This document shows, one piece after another, positions 1 to 11,400 of a DNA stretch of 64,000 nucleotides; positions within the stretch are counted from its first letter, which is position 1, and each line of letters begins with the position of its first letter. Source of the stretch: Melanocharis versteri (taxonomy: Eukaryota > Chordata > Aves > Passeriformes > Melanocharitidae); NCBI GenBank assembly GCA_013397845.1, contig VZTG01004479.1, positions 1,630,748 through 1,694,747 on the forward strand, in the 5' to 3' direction. The notes under the pieces were generated by a model. That model worked only from the letters and a program-made list of their open reading frames with translations, had not been told where the DNA came from and searched no databases. The position numbers and the translations under genes are program-made.

Positions 1-46
1 CTTCGTTGTCACACGCCTCAGACGGCCTTTCCGAGTTCTCTTGCAG

Positions 47-171
47 GGAAGAAGTGTCTGCCACCTCTTCCCGGCAGGACCACCGCCTCCGAGCAGGGCC
101 GCCCTCTGTCCCTCTCTCCCCAGCTCCTTCCCTCCGTGCCCTCCGCGGTTTTCGTTGCACAGTGTCCTTCA
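47..171 (+). other. Exon-like segment at left edge (candidate, unidentified)
   Basis: The segment is preceded by a pyrimidine-rich stretch ending in ttctcttgcag (AG at 45-46) and followed by a near-ideal splice donor, TCA|gtaagt (GT at 172-173). The 125 bp between them are GC-rich and open in one frame from before the acceptor to about position 190. The translation is Ser/Pro/Arg-rich and I do not recognise it. It could be an untranslated or coding exon of a gene lying mostly to the left, or a chance pair of splice-like sites. Only the splice-like flanks and the composition are seen directly. Confidence 0.2.
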
Positions 172-1189
172 GTAAGTGGAAGCAGGAGAAATGAAATGTA
201 CTGTGATCAATTATTGGTTTTAGACCATATTTATGGACGTGTGGAAGTAATAACAGTTATTTACTTTGTTGAAACGTTTATTTCGCACTTGGTATATTTC
301 CTTACAATCGGAGAACCGACGTGGGAAAAATAAGCACAAATAAACTAATGCACGAAAAGTACGGTTTTAGCGAAAGGTGATCCTTCTCCTGTCTAATTTT
401 CCCGGGTGTGTTTCTTCCTCCTGACATTAATTCAAACCAACGAAAGGGCTAAATAGATTAATCTCTAGCCCTCAAGTCAAGCAAGAAGCAAAATAATAAT
501 TTACTTGTCTGCCCCCTTCATAAAAGGATACTTTTCCCCCCTTTTCTTCAAACCATGGATGAAGAACGATCAAAAACCAAAGCAGCCAGGAGAGCAGGAA
601 CCCTTTTGGGTTTCTCGAGGGTATGGTCCGGGTACCCCTGCTCTCTCCTTGGTCCTGCGGACTCCCTTGTTCTCGCTCTGTGCCCGGGTTGCCGGGTCGC
701 CTTCCCCCCTGGGCGCAGGGCTGCAGGCTGCTTTAACACCTCCTGACCAGCCTTTGTCCCCTCTGAAGCTTGATAGATTCTCTAATTTGTTAGCAGCACT
801 TCGACTGCCCCCAGTGCAAGGAGGGGGATGATGCCAGAGGCAGGGAAATAGACACCGCTCTGGGATTTCACAGTCTTAGTAATAGCGCTTTCACATGCGC
901 ATGTTGCTTACATGGCTTACATCAGGGTGACCTCAGCGAGGGGGACAGGGAAGGGCTGGGGAGAGAAGAATTAAAAAAAGATGCAGTTCTACCATGTATG
1001 TCAAGGGCTTCAAGTAGAATAGTGCTTTATTCCAAGGTGAAACTTCGCCATTGAGGGCTCTTGGTCTTTGAATTGCTTCAAATCTCATATTCCATCTATT
1101 TAGTTTATTACCAGTGTCTGTGTGCGACAGTGCCCCAGGTTGGGTGACACGTATAAGCCACGAGCAAACAAAATATGATCCTGGTTGCC
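172..1189. other. No gene recognised; mixed-composition flank
   Basis: Non-repetitive sequence. About 555-740 is GC-richer with scattered CpGs and a pyrimidine tract ending in gggcgcag near 720. The rest is AT-rich. Short frames on both strands overlap one another, as expected by chance. I see no transposon, RNA gene or strong promoter signature. Confidence 0.55.
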
Positions 1190-1370
1190 CGCAAACGCTC
1201 TACAGTGAGTTGTGCGACGGCTCAGTTTGTCCCTCTCACGCGGAGCAGCCTCTGCCTCCTTCCGCACCTCCTGGCCGCGGCGCCTGCTGCTCTGCTGCGG
1301 ATCGCGAGCAGGGCTGGGAGCTCTCCGACCAGCAACTCGCGCCTGCGAGACCATCCCGTCCTCCACTCAC
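1190..1370. promoter_or_regulatory. Small CpG cluster (possible promoter or exon 1 area)
   Basis: Roughly 180 bp is clearly richer in G+C and CpG than its surroundings, including ggccgcggcgcc and gcggatcgcgagc, whereas most of the window is CpG-poor. In vertebrates such unmethylated-looking patches usually mark promoters or first exons. It lies just upstream of the exon-like segment at 1397-1500, which fits a small gene start, but no TATA box or known start region is recognised. It is too short for a standard CpG-island call. Confidence 0.35.
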
Positions 1371-1396
1371 TCTCACCCCTTCTATTTGCTCCACAG

Positions 1397-1500
1397 ATAA
1401 AACTGACACTTTTTATGGACCATGGCACCTTGCTGCTGGGTCTGCCAGGGCAAGAGCAAGAAATTCCGGAGAAGGCAGGACACCTCACCAATACTTACAG
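1397..1500 (+). other. Exon-like segment encoding a Cys-rich basic N-terminus (candidate)
   Basis: A strong acceptor (cttctatttgctccacag, AG at 1395-1396) is followed 104 bp later by CAG|gtgtca, a moderate donor. Inside is an ATG at 1422 in a near-ideal Kozak setting (ggaccATGG). Its frame reads MAPCCWVC, then QGKSKKFRRRQD, and stays open across the donor. Without splicing it ends about 40 codons in, near 1540. Clustered cysteines next to lysines and arginines right after the start resemble N-termini that are palmitoylated and held at the plasma membrane. I do not recognise the protein. Another ATG at 1415 opens an overlapping frame (MDHGTLLLGL...), so the choice of frame is an inference. The CpG cluster just upstream fits a gene start, but chance remains possible. 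Confidence 0.25.
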
Positions 1501-1540
1501 GTGTCAGTTTGGAAATGTGTTTTTTGTATCAGCCTCTGTG

Positions 1541-4500
1541 ACACGTACAGTCTTCAGTCTGTTCTCTCCTTTGGGGACAGCAACATGCTGCCCTTTCCCC
1601 TAGATGCCTAGTCTTTGTGCAGTGCCCATAAACAATATATCAGACAGTATTAGCTGTAATCAGAGCCTTCAACATCTTTCTGTTCTGTTGTTGGGGCTGC
1701 CCTTAAATAAGGTCCCACCAGCACCACTGTCACTGCGCTTCAGGACCCTTGCCTTGTGCCCTGGTCTTGAAGTACAGGGAATAGGGTCAAAGACGAAACT
1801 CAGCCCTCAGCTGGGCCACTGTCCCAGCTCTGCAGATCCCTCCACACATCACAGCCCTCCCTTTTGCAGCGCAGTCTGCTCAGGGCTCCAGCATCAGGCA
1901 TTCCCAAGAGAACCTATAGGGCTGACATTGCACAGACATCTTGGTTTCTGACCCTGCTCTTCAGGCCACATTTTCACACCCCTGCTCTGCCAGCAGCTCC
2001 TGCTGGAGGGTTCCTCTGTTCTCTCAGGTGTAACATGGTAGCTGGAGGTATCTTTATGTTTACAGTCCTGACGGAAAGGGCAGAATAAAAGAGAAAGACA
2101 TTTGGTCTTTAGACCCTCAACTCTGGTGCTACCTTGGCACAGTGTTACTGCTTGAGCAGCTCTACCTCCAACAATAATACACTTCCCACTTAGATAAAAT
2201 TCTTCCAGTTTGTGAGCCAGTTAATTCTCCTGATAGCTGTCTGAGATTATAGCTCTGTCTTTCAGACTAAGTAAGGCAGGTAAGTTAAAACTTTATAACC
2301 ATAAATTACTTAAATTTTTTTCCTCAAGCGAACTGTTTTAGTTGATTTAGACAGACCACATTGGATAATAAAATACCATCTGAAACCTACCAGGAAGTTT
2401 TCAACATATAAAAAAATGGCAATCTTATTTAATTTCTGGGAAAGATAATTGTTTGGCCTTGATGTATGCTTTGCATTCTTGAAGTATATCTTTTGAGACA
2501 TAATATGAATTTTGAAATCCTATATAAGCACCTTTACAATAGTAATGGCTTTCCACAAGCTCTGTGGGAGGTGACATTTCAGCAAGATACTTCCCCTTGA
2601 CTTTGTTTATTCCAGCAGTTTAAATTCTACCTCTGGTGATAGCTGTTAACTTGGCAATGTGAAAAGTGCTACATGATGTGTACTGTGCTCAGTCAGCTCA
2701 TCAGAAGCTTACCAATTACGACTGTGGAGCCCATTCTTCTTGCCACAGCATGCCACCCACCATGCATAACCGGGACAGCTGATCTTCCCATGTGCATAAA
2801 ATCTGAAAGTATGCACACATTTACTCAGAAGCCATACAAAGCAGGCACAATAAGTCTGCTGCTTCTTAGAAGCCTTTTTATTTCCTGCAATAGCTCATAC
2901 ACAAGCAGTTGAAGAAAATTTCTTGCTCCCTGCCTGCCTTGGAAATGTCAAAAACGGGAGCTTTTGAATGCCACCCTGCAAGAGGGATAAGCTTTGTACA
3001 TGTCAGGCATTCAGGACACCCGTATTGTGACCAAACCCTCAGGATGGCTGTGAAATAGGAAGTTGCAGCTATCAGGATTATCCATCTCACCCAGGGCTTG
3101 GTCTCCGTCCACATCTTCAAGGTGCTTGGGAAAGTAGGTGGTGGGAAGCAGATTGTAGACTCAATTAAGCAGCTGAAATATTCTGAAATAGCCATAAATT
3201 GGGCATCTAAGCATTATGAAATTAAGAACTTTGTTAACAAAAGCCTTTGCAAGCCTTTTTCTCCAGGACGAAATCTGATCTCTGTTTAAGGTCTCTTAAC
3301 GACATCAGCAAGGCAAGATTTAATTCCAGACAGATGCTATTTGTCAAGCATATAGGGAGTGTTTGAGCTTCAAAAATAATGCTACCTTTGAGCATTCATT
3401 TTTGTTTGGAATATTCAACTGAACATACAAAGTCCAGATTGGGCTTTTTGTTAAATTGCGATTTGTACTTATCCAAAGATATTATTTTCTTTATTTTGAA
3501 GCAACTATTTTCAAAGACATTTAGTGCCAGACTCTGTCACCTTTGACTGTAGTTTCTTTCGCATCAGCTAAAATAGAAGTAACTCTGTTCGAGTAAGCAG
3601 AGTAACACTACTGAAAAAACAGAATAAATAATCAGAGAATCAAGCCCTTTGAATAGCAAATGACTCCATAAATAGTCCCATTGATTTCAGCAGTATTTTA
3701 TGGCATAAGTAGCTACATTAGTGGAAGCAGCATACAAGACCCTTTGGGCTTGGACAGAGAAAAAACTCCTCAAATTATAATTATTTAAAAAATATTTCAT
3801 AGCGCATCAGTCAGTTGACATGTTACTAGCTTATTGTATGACTTACCAAAGACAGAATCAACTGAGTTGATGATAAGGATGATTCCTTTGTTAGCTGCTG
3901 TGACATGAAATCTGGGTCCCTTATTTACAAAAAAGAAAAAGCAAATAAAGCCACACCAGTGAAATGCTTTCCATTACCCTTGAAGAAATGCTTCTTTAAG
4001 TCAGAAAGAACATTTTAGCAAATGGTCTTGCCCCTTTCTGGATACTGTTTGTGGACAGTATCAAAATGTGAGAATGTCATAACATGGTCTCCCCTGGCTC
4101 TATCGCTTTGGATGACAGAAAAACTCCTTTGCTTGCTTTTCCTTGAAATCTGGTAAAAAAATAGATGAAGGCCAAACATGCTGTCTTAATTATGTTTCTT
4201 TGGCTAAACGCATTTCTTAAGAACAGAGAAGTGTTCTCTGGAAATGTTTTGTAGCATCTTTAAGCCTGAATATGAGAACTGTGTCTGGGTCCAGGCAGCA
4301 GTAAAACACCTACCCAGCTTAAAGTCTTCTGGAGCCAACAAAACTGTTCCTGGGATCTAATTCTGTGCTGTGGACCCATTTCTGAAAGTGACTTTGAGTG
4401 GTTTAACTCCACTTAGAGAGTTGGAGCATGATGCACGAGAGCAGGGGAAGAAACCACGATGATTGGGGAACATAAAAGCCTGCCTAGAAATGGCATCAGA

Positions 4501-5986
4501 TCCCCCATACCTTCCTGCCGGTACTGAACTTGGAGTCATCATTCTCGGGGAAGCAGGTGATGTATTTCAAGTATTCAATAAAGAACTGTGCACCCACGTA
4601 CACGCTACTGCTGAAAACTTTTGTAATTACAGTAATTTTAATGAAACCACATCAGCTTTGTCCTTGCCTTCCTCTCATTGCTTTTCTTTGTACTCTCTCC
4701 TTATCATATCACATAGTAACTGTAAAAAATGTTTTGTCCAAATACAAACTCCCTGTTCTGAGTGCCACTCTGCTATCAGCAGGAACAGTATTTCAAATAA
4801 GATGCTGGGCATTTGCCTCTATGAATAGCTTCTTCTTTGCACATGCTAGATTGTGAAAAGCAGATATATATCTTTTGAGTGCACATTTTTCATTAAGAAC
4901 CTCTAGAGCACAAAAGGAAAGGGTCACAAAAGGCGAAAAAAAGAGATCTTTAGCTTTATCACAAACAGTTCTCTGCTGTGTTTCGTCAGTTATGACCAAG
5001 CTGTGGCTATTTTCTATTGAGTGTGGAGCATTCTTATTCCTGGAAAATTTTAAGGGAAGTATTTGAATAAGATTCTACAGTGCTGATTTTTCCATGCTAT
5101 CTGACAGTAGTCTGCTATTTCTTCTTGTTCCATATAACAGTGAAGTGACACAAAATGGATAAAAATTTTCCTCTCTATCAGTTAAGGACAAGGCTGTGTA
5201 CGACCCCACACCTGTACTGTCCATGCTGTTATCCCATGGCCGAAGGGCAGGAGGTCTGCCTATATCCCCGGTTTTGGGGAAAAGATCCTGTTTGGTTCTC
5301 GCAGTGGACCTTGCACAAGCAGCTGGAGGAGGTTAGATGAAGGCTGGTCCCCTACAGCTGACTTTCGTAACCTTTTGAGTTAGGAATACTGTCTTGCTGG
5401 TATAGGCTCCTAGTGAATTATTGATACCCTTGGAATAGAGGGGACAAAGAGAAGCTGATGAGGTATTTGTGAACCAATACAGCAGTGAAAGATTCCTAAG
5501 AATGGATTTCTCACCACCTCATCACAAGCCGGAGGGATATTTGGTGCTGGATGCAATTCTGGTCCCTAGTCTCATAAAAACTCAACTCCCTGCTTTTTAT
5601 AAAGTGGCACTCTAATTTTAAAAGAAACTTTCTAGGTTACTAGTAAAAATTCTACCCAAACTCTCAGAAAAAATAGAAAATTCAGATTAGATTGTTTTCT
5701 GAAAATCACTTGTTTCTAAGCAATCTCATGATATTTAGGGGGGAGAGGGAAAAATCTGGTTTATTATTTTTTGGTGTTTGAATAATTTTTCTCCATACTT
5801 ATCCTGAATAATAAAAAAAAATTGAAAAGGATCTCTTGAAATATTTCCTTTACTGAGTGATTTTGTAATGTCTTACTCTGTTTAAAAATGTCAATAGTGT
5901 CTAGTATGAATAACTGAGGGATTTTAAGGGGTTTTGTGCCTAAATTTTTTTTCATTTTTGTTTTCTGGACTGAAACAATCTTTTTG
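1541..5986. other. AT-rich unique sequence, no gene
   Basis: About 4.4 kb without a recognisable exon, RNA gene or young transposon. Short open frames near 1604-2088, 3098-3289 and 4463-4856 overlap each other in different frames and show no known motifs. The one structured piece is a probable ancient repeat around 3565-3725. Confidence 0.6.
3565..3725. repeat. Probable ancient amniote interspersed repeat (degenerate)
   Basis: Two short pieces resemble an old repeat well preserved in turtles and crocodilians, whose copies carry phrases like 'cagaatcaggccctt' and 'agtcccattgacttcaatggg'. Here the matching text is gagaatcaagccctttga (3637-3654) and atagtcccattgatttcag (3673-3691). The copy is strongly diverged, so family and exact ends are uncertain. 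The match is from memory of the pattern, not an alignment. Confidence 0.3.
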
Positions 5987-6139
5987 CCTTTCCCTTTCCC
6001 TTTCCCTTTCCCTTTCCCTTTCCTTTTCTCCCTTTCCCTTTCTCCCTTTCCCTTTCCCTTTCCCTTTCCCTTTCCTTTTCCTTTTCCCTTTCCCTTTCCC
6101 TTTCCCTTTCCCTCTCCCTCTCCTTCTCTCTTTCCATTC
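5987..6139 (+). repeat. TTTCCC polypyrimidine microsatellite
   Basis: About 150 bp of almost pure pyrimidine on the plus strand, mostly TTTCCC units with a few interruptions (tttctccc, ttttcc) and a decayed CT-rich right end. The minus strand is the matching GGGAAA polypurine run. Long mirror-symmetric tracts like this can form triplex (H-DNA) structures and are prone to length change. Frames through it in both directions give only Phe/Pro/Ser or Lys/Glu/Gly/Arg low-complexity peptides and are not genes. Confidence 0.93.
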
Positions 6140-8431
6140 CTTGTTTTTTTTTTCTTTTTTCCACTCTTCATTCCTTTTACCTTTTTCGTTCGAACCAGCC
6201 AACAAAACAACTAGCCAAACAAATTTTAATTTTTTTTAGTTCTGCTCTGAGACAAATTTACTGCGCAAGATAGTACCGATCAGAAGCCCAGCAGTCCAAT
6301 GTTCTCTAATGACTCACAAACCTACCTCTGCAATATCAGTGCAACTTGATCTCCTTGCATCGGTAACAGAGTGTCCGGTTTCACAAGCTTGACAGTGGTG
6401 GCATGAGAAGGAGTGAAAATTGACAGCAAGTTGACAGCATACTACTGGGACTACTCTGGGATCCATCACACGGCCATTTTATCCCTATGCCACTGAAAAA
6501 AACCACTAAAAAACTAACAGGTTTGCCACCAGAATGGCTGTCAGAGGGAACTTATTTAACGGGAGCGGGGTTTTTTAGGTGTTTGTTAAGAATGAGGTTT
6601 TCCTTTTCAGCCCTTGGGATTACCCTTATGTACAGATGGAGACATAAAAGGAGGTGACTGAAAACAAAATCAGATGGAAAGAGGAAAATATTTGTTTTCT
6701 CCATATGTTTGCATTGTGCTGAGTGCAGCAGGGTGCTGAGATGGACTACTTAGATGCTATCACAGTAACTGCAATATCATGTAGCTCTATGTCCCTTCAA
6801 GCTCCTCTGCCAAATTCTATAATGTGATCACTTAGTTGGCTGTGTACAATCTACACAATCTAAAAGGAAGATGAATTTTCTTTTGGATACTGAGCTTATT
6901 TTCTGTTCCTGTTGGTGTTCAAAATTCATTGTAACGAGGAGTAATTTTATTGTTGAGGTTCCTTGGTTGTGTTTCGGTTTCTGTTGTCTTAATAAAAACA
7001 ATGAAACAAATGATTCTGAGAACAGCAGAGCTAATGAAGTCATGTTTTGAGCGTTTGTATTCAACAATCTTACATCCCTTCCTTTGCCCCATTACAGCAG
7101 CTTTGACCATTTATACTGGGGTTTATGCCCAACTCCATTAGACTTCCCTTTCCATTCTGCTCAGCTGCCCTTCAAGTCTGCAGATATCAGCTGTGCAGAG
7201 GACATTATATGCTCTCAGTAGCTCAGAGATGCTTTTGCACTGACATGCTGGCAGAATACTTGCTGACTGGATAGCAAGAGGTCAATCAAAAAAGGTAACT
7301 GCTGAGCTGTCACCGATGTTTTATTCCTAGTGGGACAGCAGTCTGGTTCTGTGTCCTCTATCTAGACATCAATTTAAATGAAACTTGTGAGACTTCTCTT
7401 TAAGGCTTTGACCTCATTCTTATCTTTGTTTGAATTTGGCCAGCAGTTTTGGGGGTTGTGAGGAGTACAAGGACAGACAGACAATGTATGTCAGGTAGAT
7501 CAATAATGCAATATGTATAAGGGCTAATTAAAAAAAAAAAAAGTTAAATTTCCAAACCAAATTCTCTCTCAGAAACAAAATAGCTTTAACATTAATGTGG
7601 CAGGTATTACTAATTCATATAAGAACTTTGAATATTTCACTAAGAAAGATTTTTGATACAGTCTGAGTGAGAGAAAAACACATCTTTTAAAGGCACGATA
7701 ACAAAATATGCTAGTTATGAGTCCACCTAGGCTGAGAAAAGAACATTTGAATGGTGGCACTGACACTGAAATGATTTTTTATTTTAAATTTTCATCTGGC
7801 TCAGAACCTTGCATGCTTGTTGTGTGGTTTTGACTATCTGTTAGAGTATTCGAGCCGTATCATAAATAGCAGTATTGCAAACATGTGCCACAAGGGAAAG
7901 AAATATGCAATAAAACCAGCTGTCATTATATGATAATGAATTTCAGTCTCTACTGAGCTGGATAAGTGTTTTTCATAGGGAAACAAGTGGCAAATTCAGC
8001 AAAGAAAATTGTGTGTAAAACTTTCAAGTTAAGGCAGCCCTAGAAGATAGAATTCACTTTTATCAAAGGTCAAAATCATCTGGGACTAATTTTGAAGCTG
8101 AAAACATCTAGTTTATTAAACTGTGAGTAACAGCGACATGGTAACAGTTTTCACATATGTAGGAGAGAAATCGTTTTAAGGCACCAGTTTTAGGGTACAT
8201 AGTCATGAGAAAGAAGAAATAAATCACAGAAAAAATTAAATCAAGTGTTTAAACACTCCTAAAGGCTAGATTTTATTAGACAGAAAAGTAGCTTGAAAAA
8301 TGTCAGTAAAGATTTTGTTATCTGGGAGAGATGAAAATGTTTGGCTGCATTATCAAATATATGTAATGAGAAGTATTCTAGCTTTGGAGTGAGAAAGCTT
8401 AGATTGTCTCATTATTCATTCACAATTTTAA
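6140..8431. other. AT-rich unique sequence, no gene
   Basis: No exon, RNA gene or transposon is recognised. A run of 13 A lies at 7530-7542. Overlapping short frames around 6828-7141 occur on both strands and carry no known domain. Confidence 0.6.
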
Positions 8432-8452
8432 TTTCTATGATTCTATGACTGA
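8432..8452 (+). repeat. Possible relic of a CR1 3' tail
   Basis: The sequence tttctatgattctatgact contains two units of the ATTCTATG tail that ends avian CR1 elements, in plus orientation. The bases upstream do not match the CR1 body, so this is either a very short 5'-truncated or decayed copy or a coincidence. Confidence 0.25.
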
Positions 8453-11400
8453 ATCTCATGTTGAGGTCCCTTTCCTTTCCTGGAGCTAGCTAGCAGATAA
8501 AATAAGCGTGTATACCATGGCAAATAAGCAGTCAGGTGAGCGTTTGCATAGCATGGCCACAGAGTAGTTTTGCTATTAGGACAACAGTCTGTAAATTTCT
8601 TTCAAATTCTCTATTTAAAGTAGGTTGAACTCCAGCTGGTGACTATTATGTTCTGAAATGGTGTTATTATCTCCAAGGGAATACTGCAAGAACACAACTA
8701 CTTCAGGAATCTTTCCTTAAGGACAAAGTTCATACACATGCTCCCTCCCACCTACACACCCACCCACCTTGTATATGTATAGATATCTCCTTTAATGTAG
8801 AATTGTAATTATAGACCATGTTTTAGCATAACTGAAAGCAAATAATTTCTCTTTGGAAAGATATGGGGCCAGTTGCAGGATGTAGGAACAAAATCAGCAA
8901 GAATAAAGCTGCAGATTTCTAAATGTGCAATATATTAAATAAATCCACATGACTAAATTTCCACTTGACTAAAGTCACTTGATTCAGAGATGTTTTCAAG
9001 ATACATGAAGAAGAGTGTCAGTTCATAACAGGAAGAACATGATTTTTGAATCTGGTGTAGCTTAACTCAGTGAGTAAGCTTGTAAGGTCTTACCGAGCTT
9101 ATAAAAGCAAAATAACATATTTGCACTGTCAGAGAATTCACTGGAAAATACACTCATGTAAACAGGTGCAAAAAAAAAAAAAAGCTTTCATCTGGGATTA
9201 CAACCTGAAGGTTGCTTGGCATAGTGTCATATAAGTAGTTACATAAAATCTTCTGGTTTCGTTGATATCATTTGGATTTATCGCTGTCTTAGGGGGCGCA
9301 AAGTCTCATGGGCGGCTTTTAGAAATTTTCAGAAATCCACCAATAAGATTTTTTTATTGTGTTTTGGCCTCTGTCATTCAAGGCATTGAGGAAAACTAGT
9401 AGGTTTGATCAAGCACAGGCCTCCTTCCGTGATGTGCAGGTGACCCAAACAGGCCAGCACAGGATAAACTTCCTCAAGTAGGGTCACTTGGTCCTGAAAG
9501 ACCCAGCTGGGCTGCTGGGGGGGGGTAAAATCTTTTCCTTTCAAGTGTGCTAGGCTGCTGCACTGTGAGTTTTGGGAGATACAGACACACCCACGACTTC
9601 CTGCTTAGTGCCTAGTCCAAGTGGAAAGACCTTTTACTGAGACAAAGCTCAGCTGTTTTCTGGCAGACCCATGCCAATCAGTCATAGCACAGACTGTTAT
9701 ATAAACAGTGCTCAACAATGTTCACCTAAGGTATAATTCTTCCAGAAGAGACTTATTTGGCATAATTTACAGCAACCTCAAGGTACCATTGACCTCTGCT
9801 GAGACACAGGATTCTGGCAGACTGGAAAAACAGAGATTCCCAGGTTTCTGTATTCAATTTGGAGAGCTGTTCCTTATTGAATGTTTTGTTTTTCCTGCTC
9901 AAATAAGGGTAAATCAACATTTTCAAATAAACCATGTATGTACCAGTTTTATTAGAATTTGTCTCTCTAACATTTTTACAATGGCCCATGAAAATCAAAT
10001 CAAGATAATGGCAGAAATAATTGACCGAAGAATAGCAGTTTCTTTAATCAAGGGAACATGATGATTAAATCAAAAGCTTTAGATCTGTGGATATCATCAA
10101 TGGTCTTTTGACTATTAATAACAATATGTCATCAGTGAATTTTAAAAATGCATTTTTGGAGGGTGAAATGTCTACATCTAGATGGAGAAAGGTCAGAACA
10201 GTATTATTTGTAATTAAATCTATTAATGGTACTGTTGACAGTTTTTCAAGTGATTTATTAAAATGTATCACTGAAGTACAGCAATACTTAAAATAAGAAA
10301 AGCTCAAATCCTACAATTTCTTAACATCAAGTATGCTTTCCCTGGAGTCTTTGATCCTAAATAGGATCCAAACTCTATTTCTAAATAATTACTACTACTA
10401 CTACTAAAAAGCCACCACCAGCAACAACAATAGAAACAGAACAACAAAATGTCACTAAAGAAAGGCCTGCTTTTCCTTCAGAAACCTTGGCAGAAATATT
10501 CAACAGCAATGAAGCTTTAGAGACACCATTGCTTCCTGTTGTGGTGTCTCCACAGGGAACGCGAGCCTTCTTCTACTCCTTTTGTGCACCACAAAGCTCT
10601 TCAGCACAAGAACACCTTCGGGCCTGTAGGGATTTACTAGCCTAGGGAAGCAACAGCAATTATATGCTGCGTGTTACCATGGTCTGTGACAGTGTGGAGC
10701 TTTCCAAAACCAAGGCATACCCGCGCACCAAACACCATTACTTGCATCGTGCAGATATACTTTGCATATTATTAGTTCACTGAAAGGTGTAGTGAAAGAC
10801 TATCTGTACATCCATAAAGATGGATGAGAAGGCATGAATCTTCTCTTTCCCAAGCCTGCAGGGAAGGGAGATTACAATTTTCTGTGGCAATATTTAGTGG
10901 CATCAGCTCAGAAATCCTTTTCTTTCTCCTTTACCTTCAGCCACTGAGCTACAGTTTCCAAGGGAAAAGTTTTTTATAGACAGTGAGGTCTTACTGTTTT
11001 TTCTGTCCTGTGTATTGGCTGGACAAATATCCTGTGAAAAATAGATGTGATTGTCTGACTAATGATAGTCAAAATGACTGCAAGGAAACCTGGATTAGGT
11101 GCTCATGCACCTCAGGTCTTACAGTGGGTCACCACAGAATGCAGCTACTAATTTGGTGTTCCTCAGATTGTCTCATTAAAATAGATACTTCATATTAATT
11201 TATTAACTCAGGGTTCATTTCATGACAACTCTGTAGAAAACTGGGCATGAAGTTGCTTGGTATCATACAGGTATAAACTTGTTATGCTATAAACAAAGCA
11301 AAAATAAAGTGTGCATAAAGTATTGAATTAATTGGTTATAAATGCGAGATCTCTGTACTTGCATTTTTTATTATAAGTCCAATGCAACAAGTCCAACTTT

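Noticed and set aside
6183..6200. Sequence resembling a tRNA B box (ttcgttcgaaccagcc)
   Set aside because: On the minus strand the GGTTCGA is present but not the full GGTTCGANNCC box, and no cloverleaf or A box can be drawn around it.
5764..6239. Five long frames on both strands across the TTTCCC tract, giving Lys/Glu/Gly/Arg or Phe/Pro/Ser repeats
   Set aside because: They are translations of a microsatellite. Every frame is open because the unit contains no stop codon.
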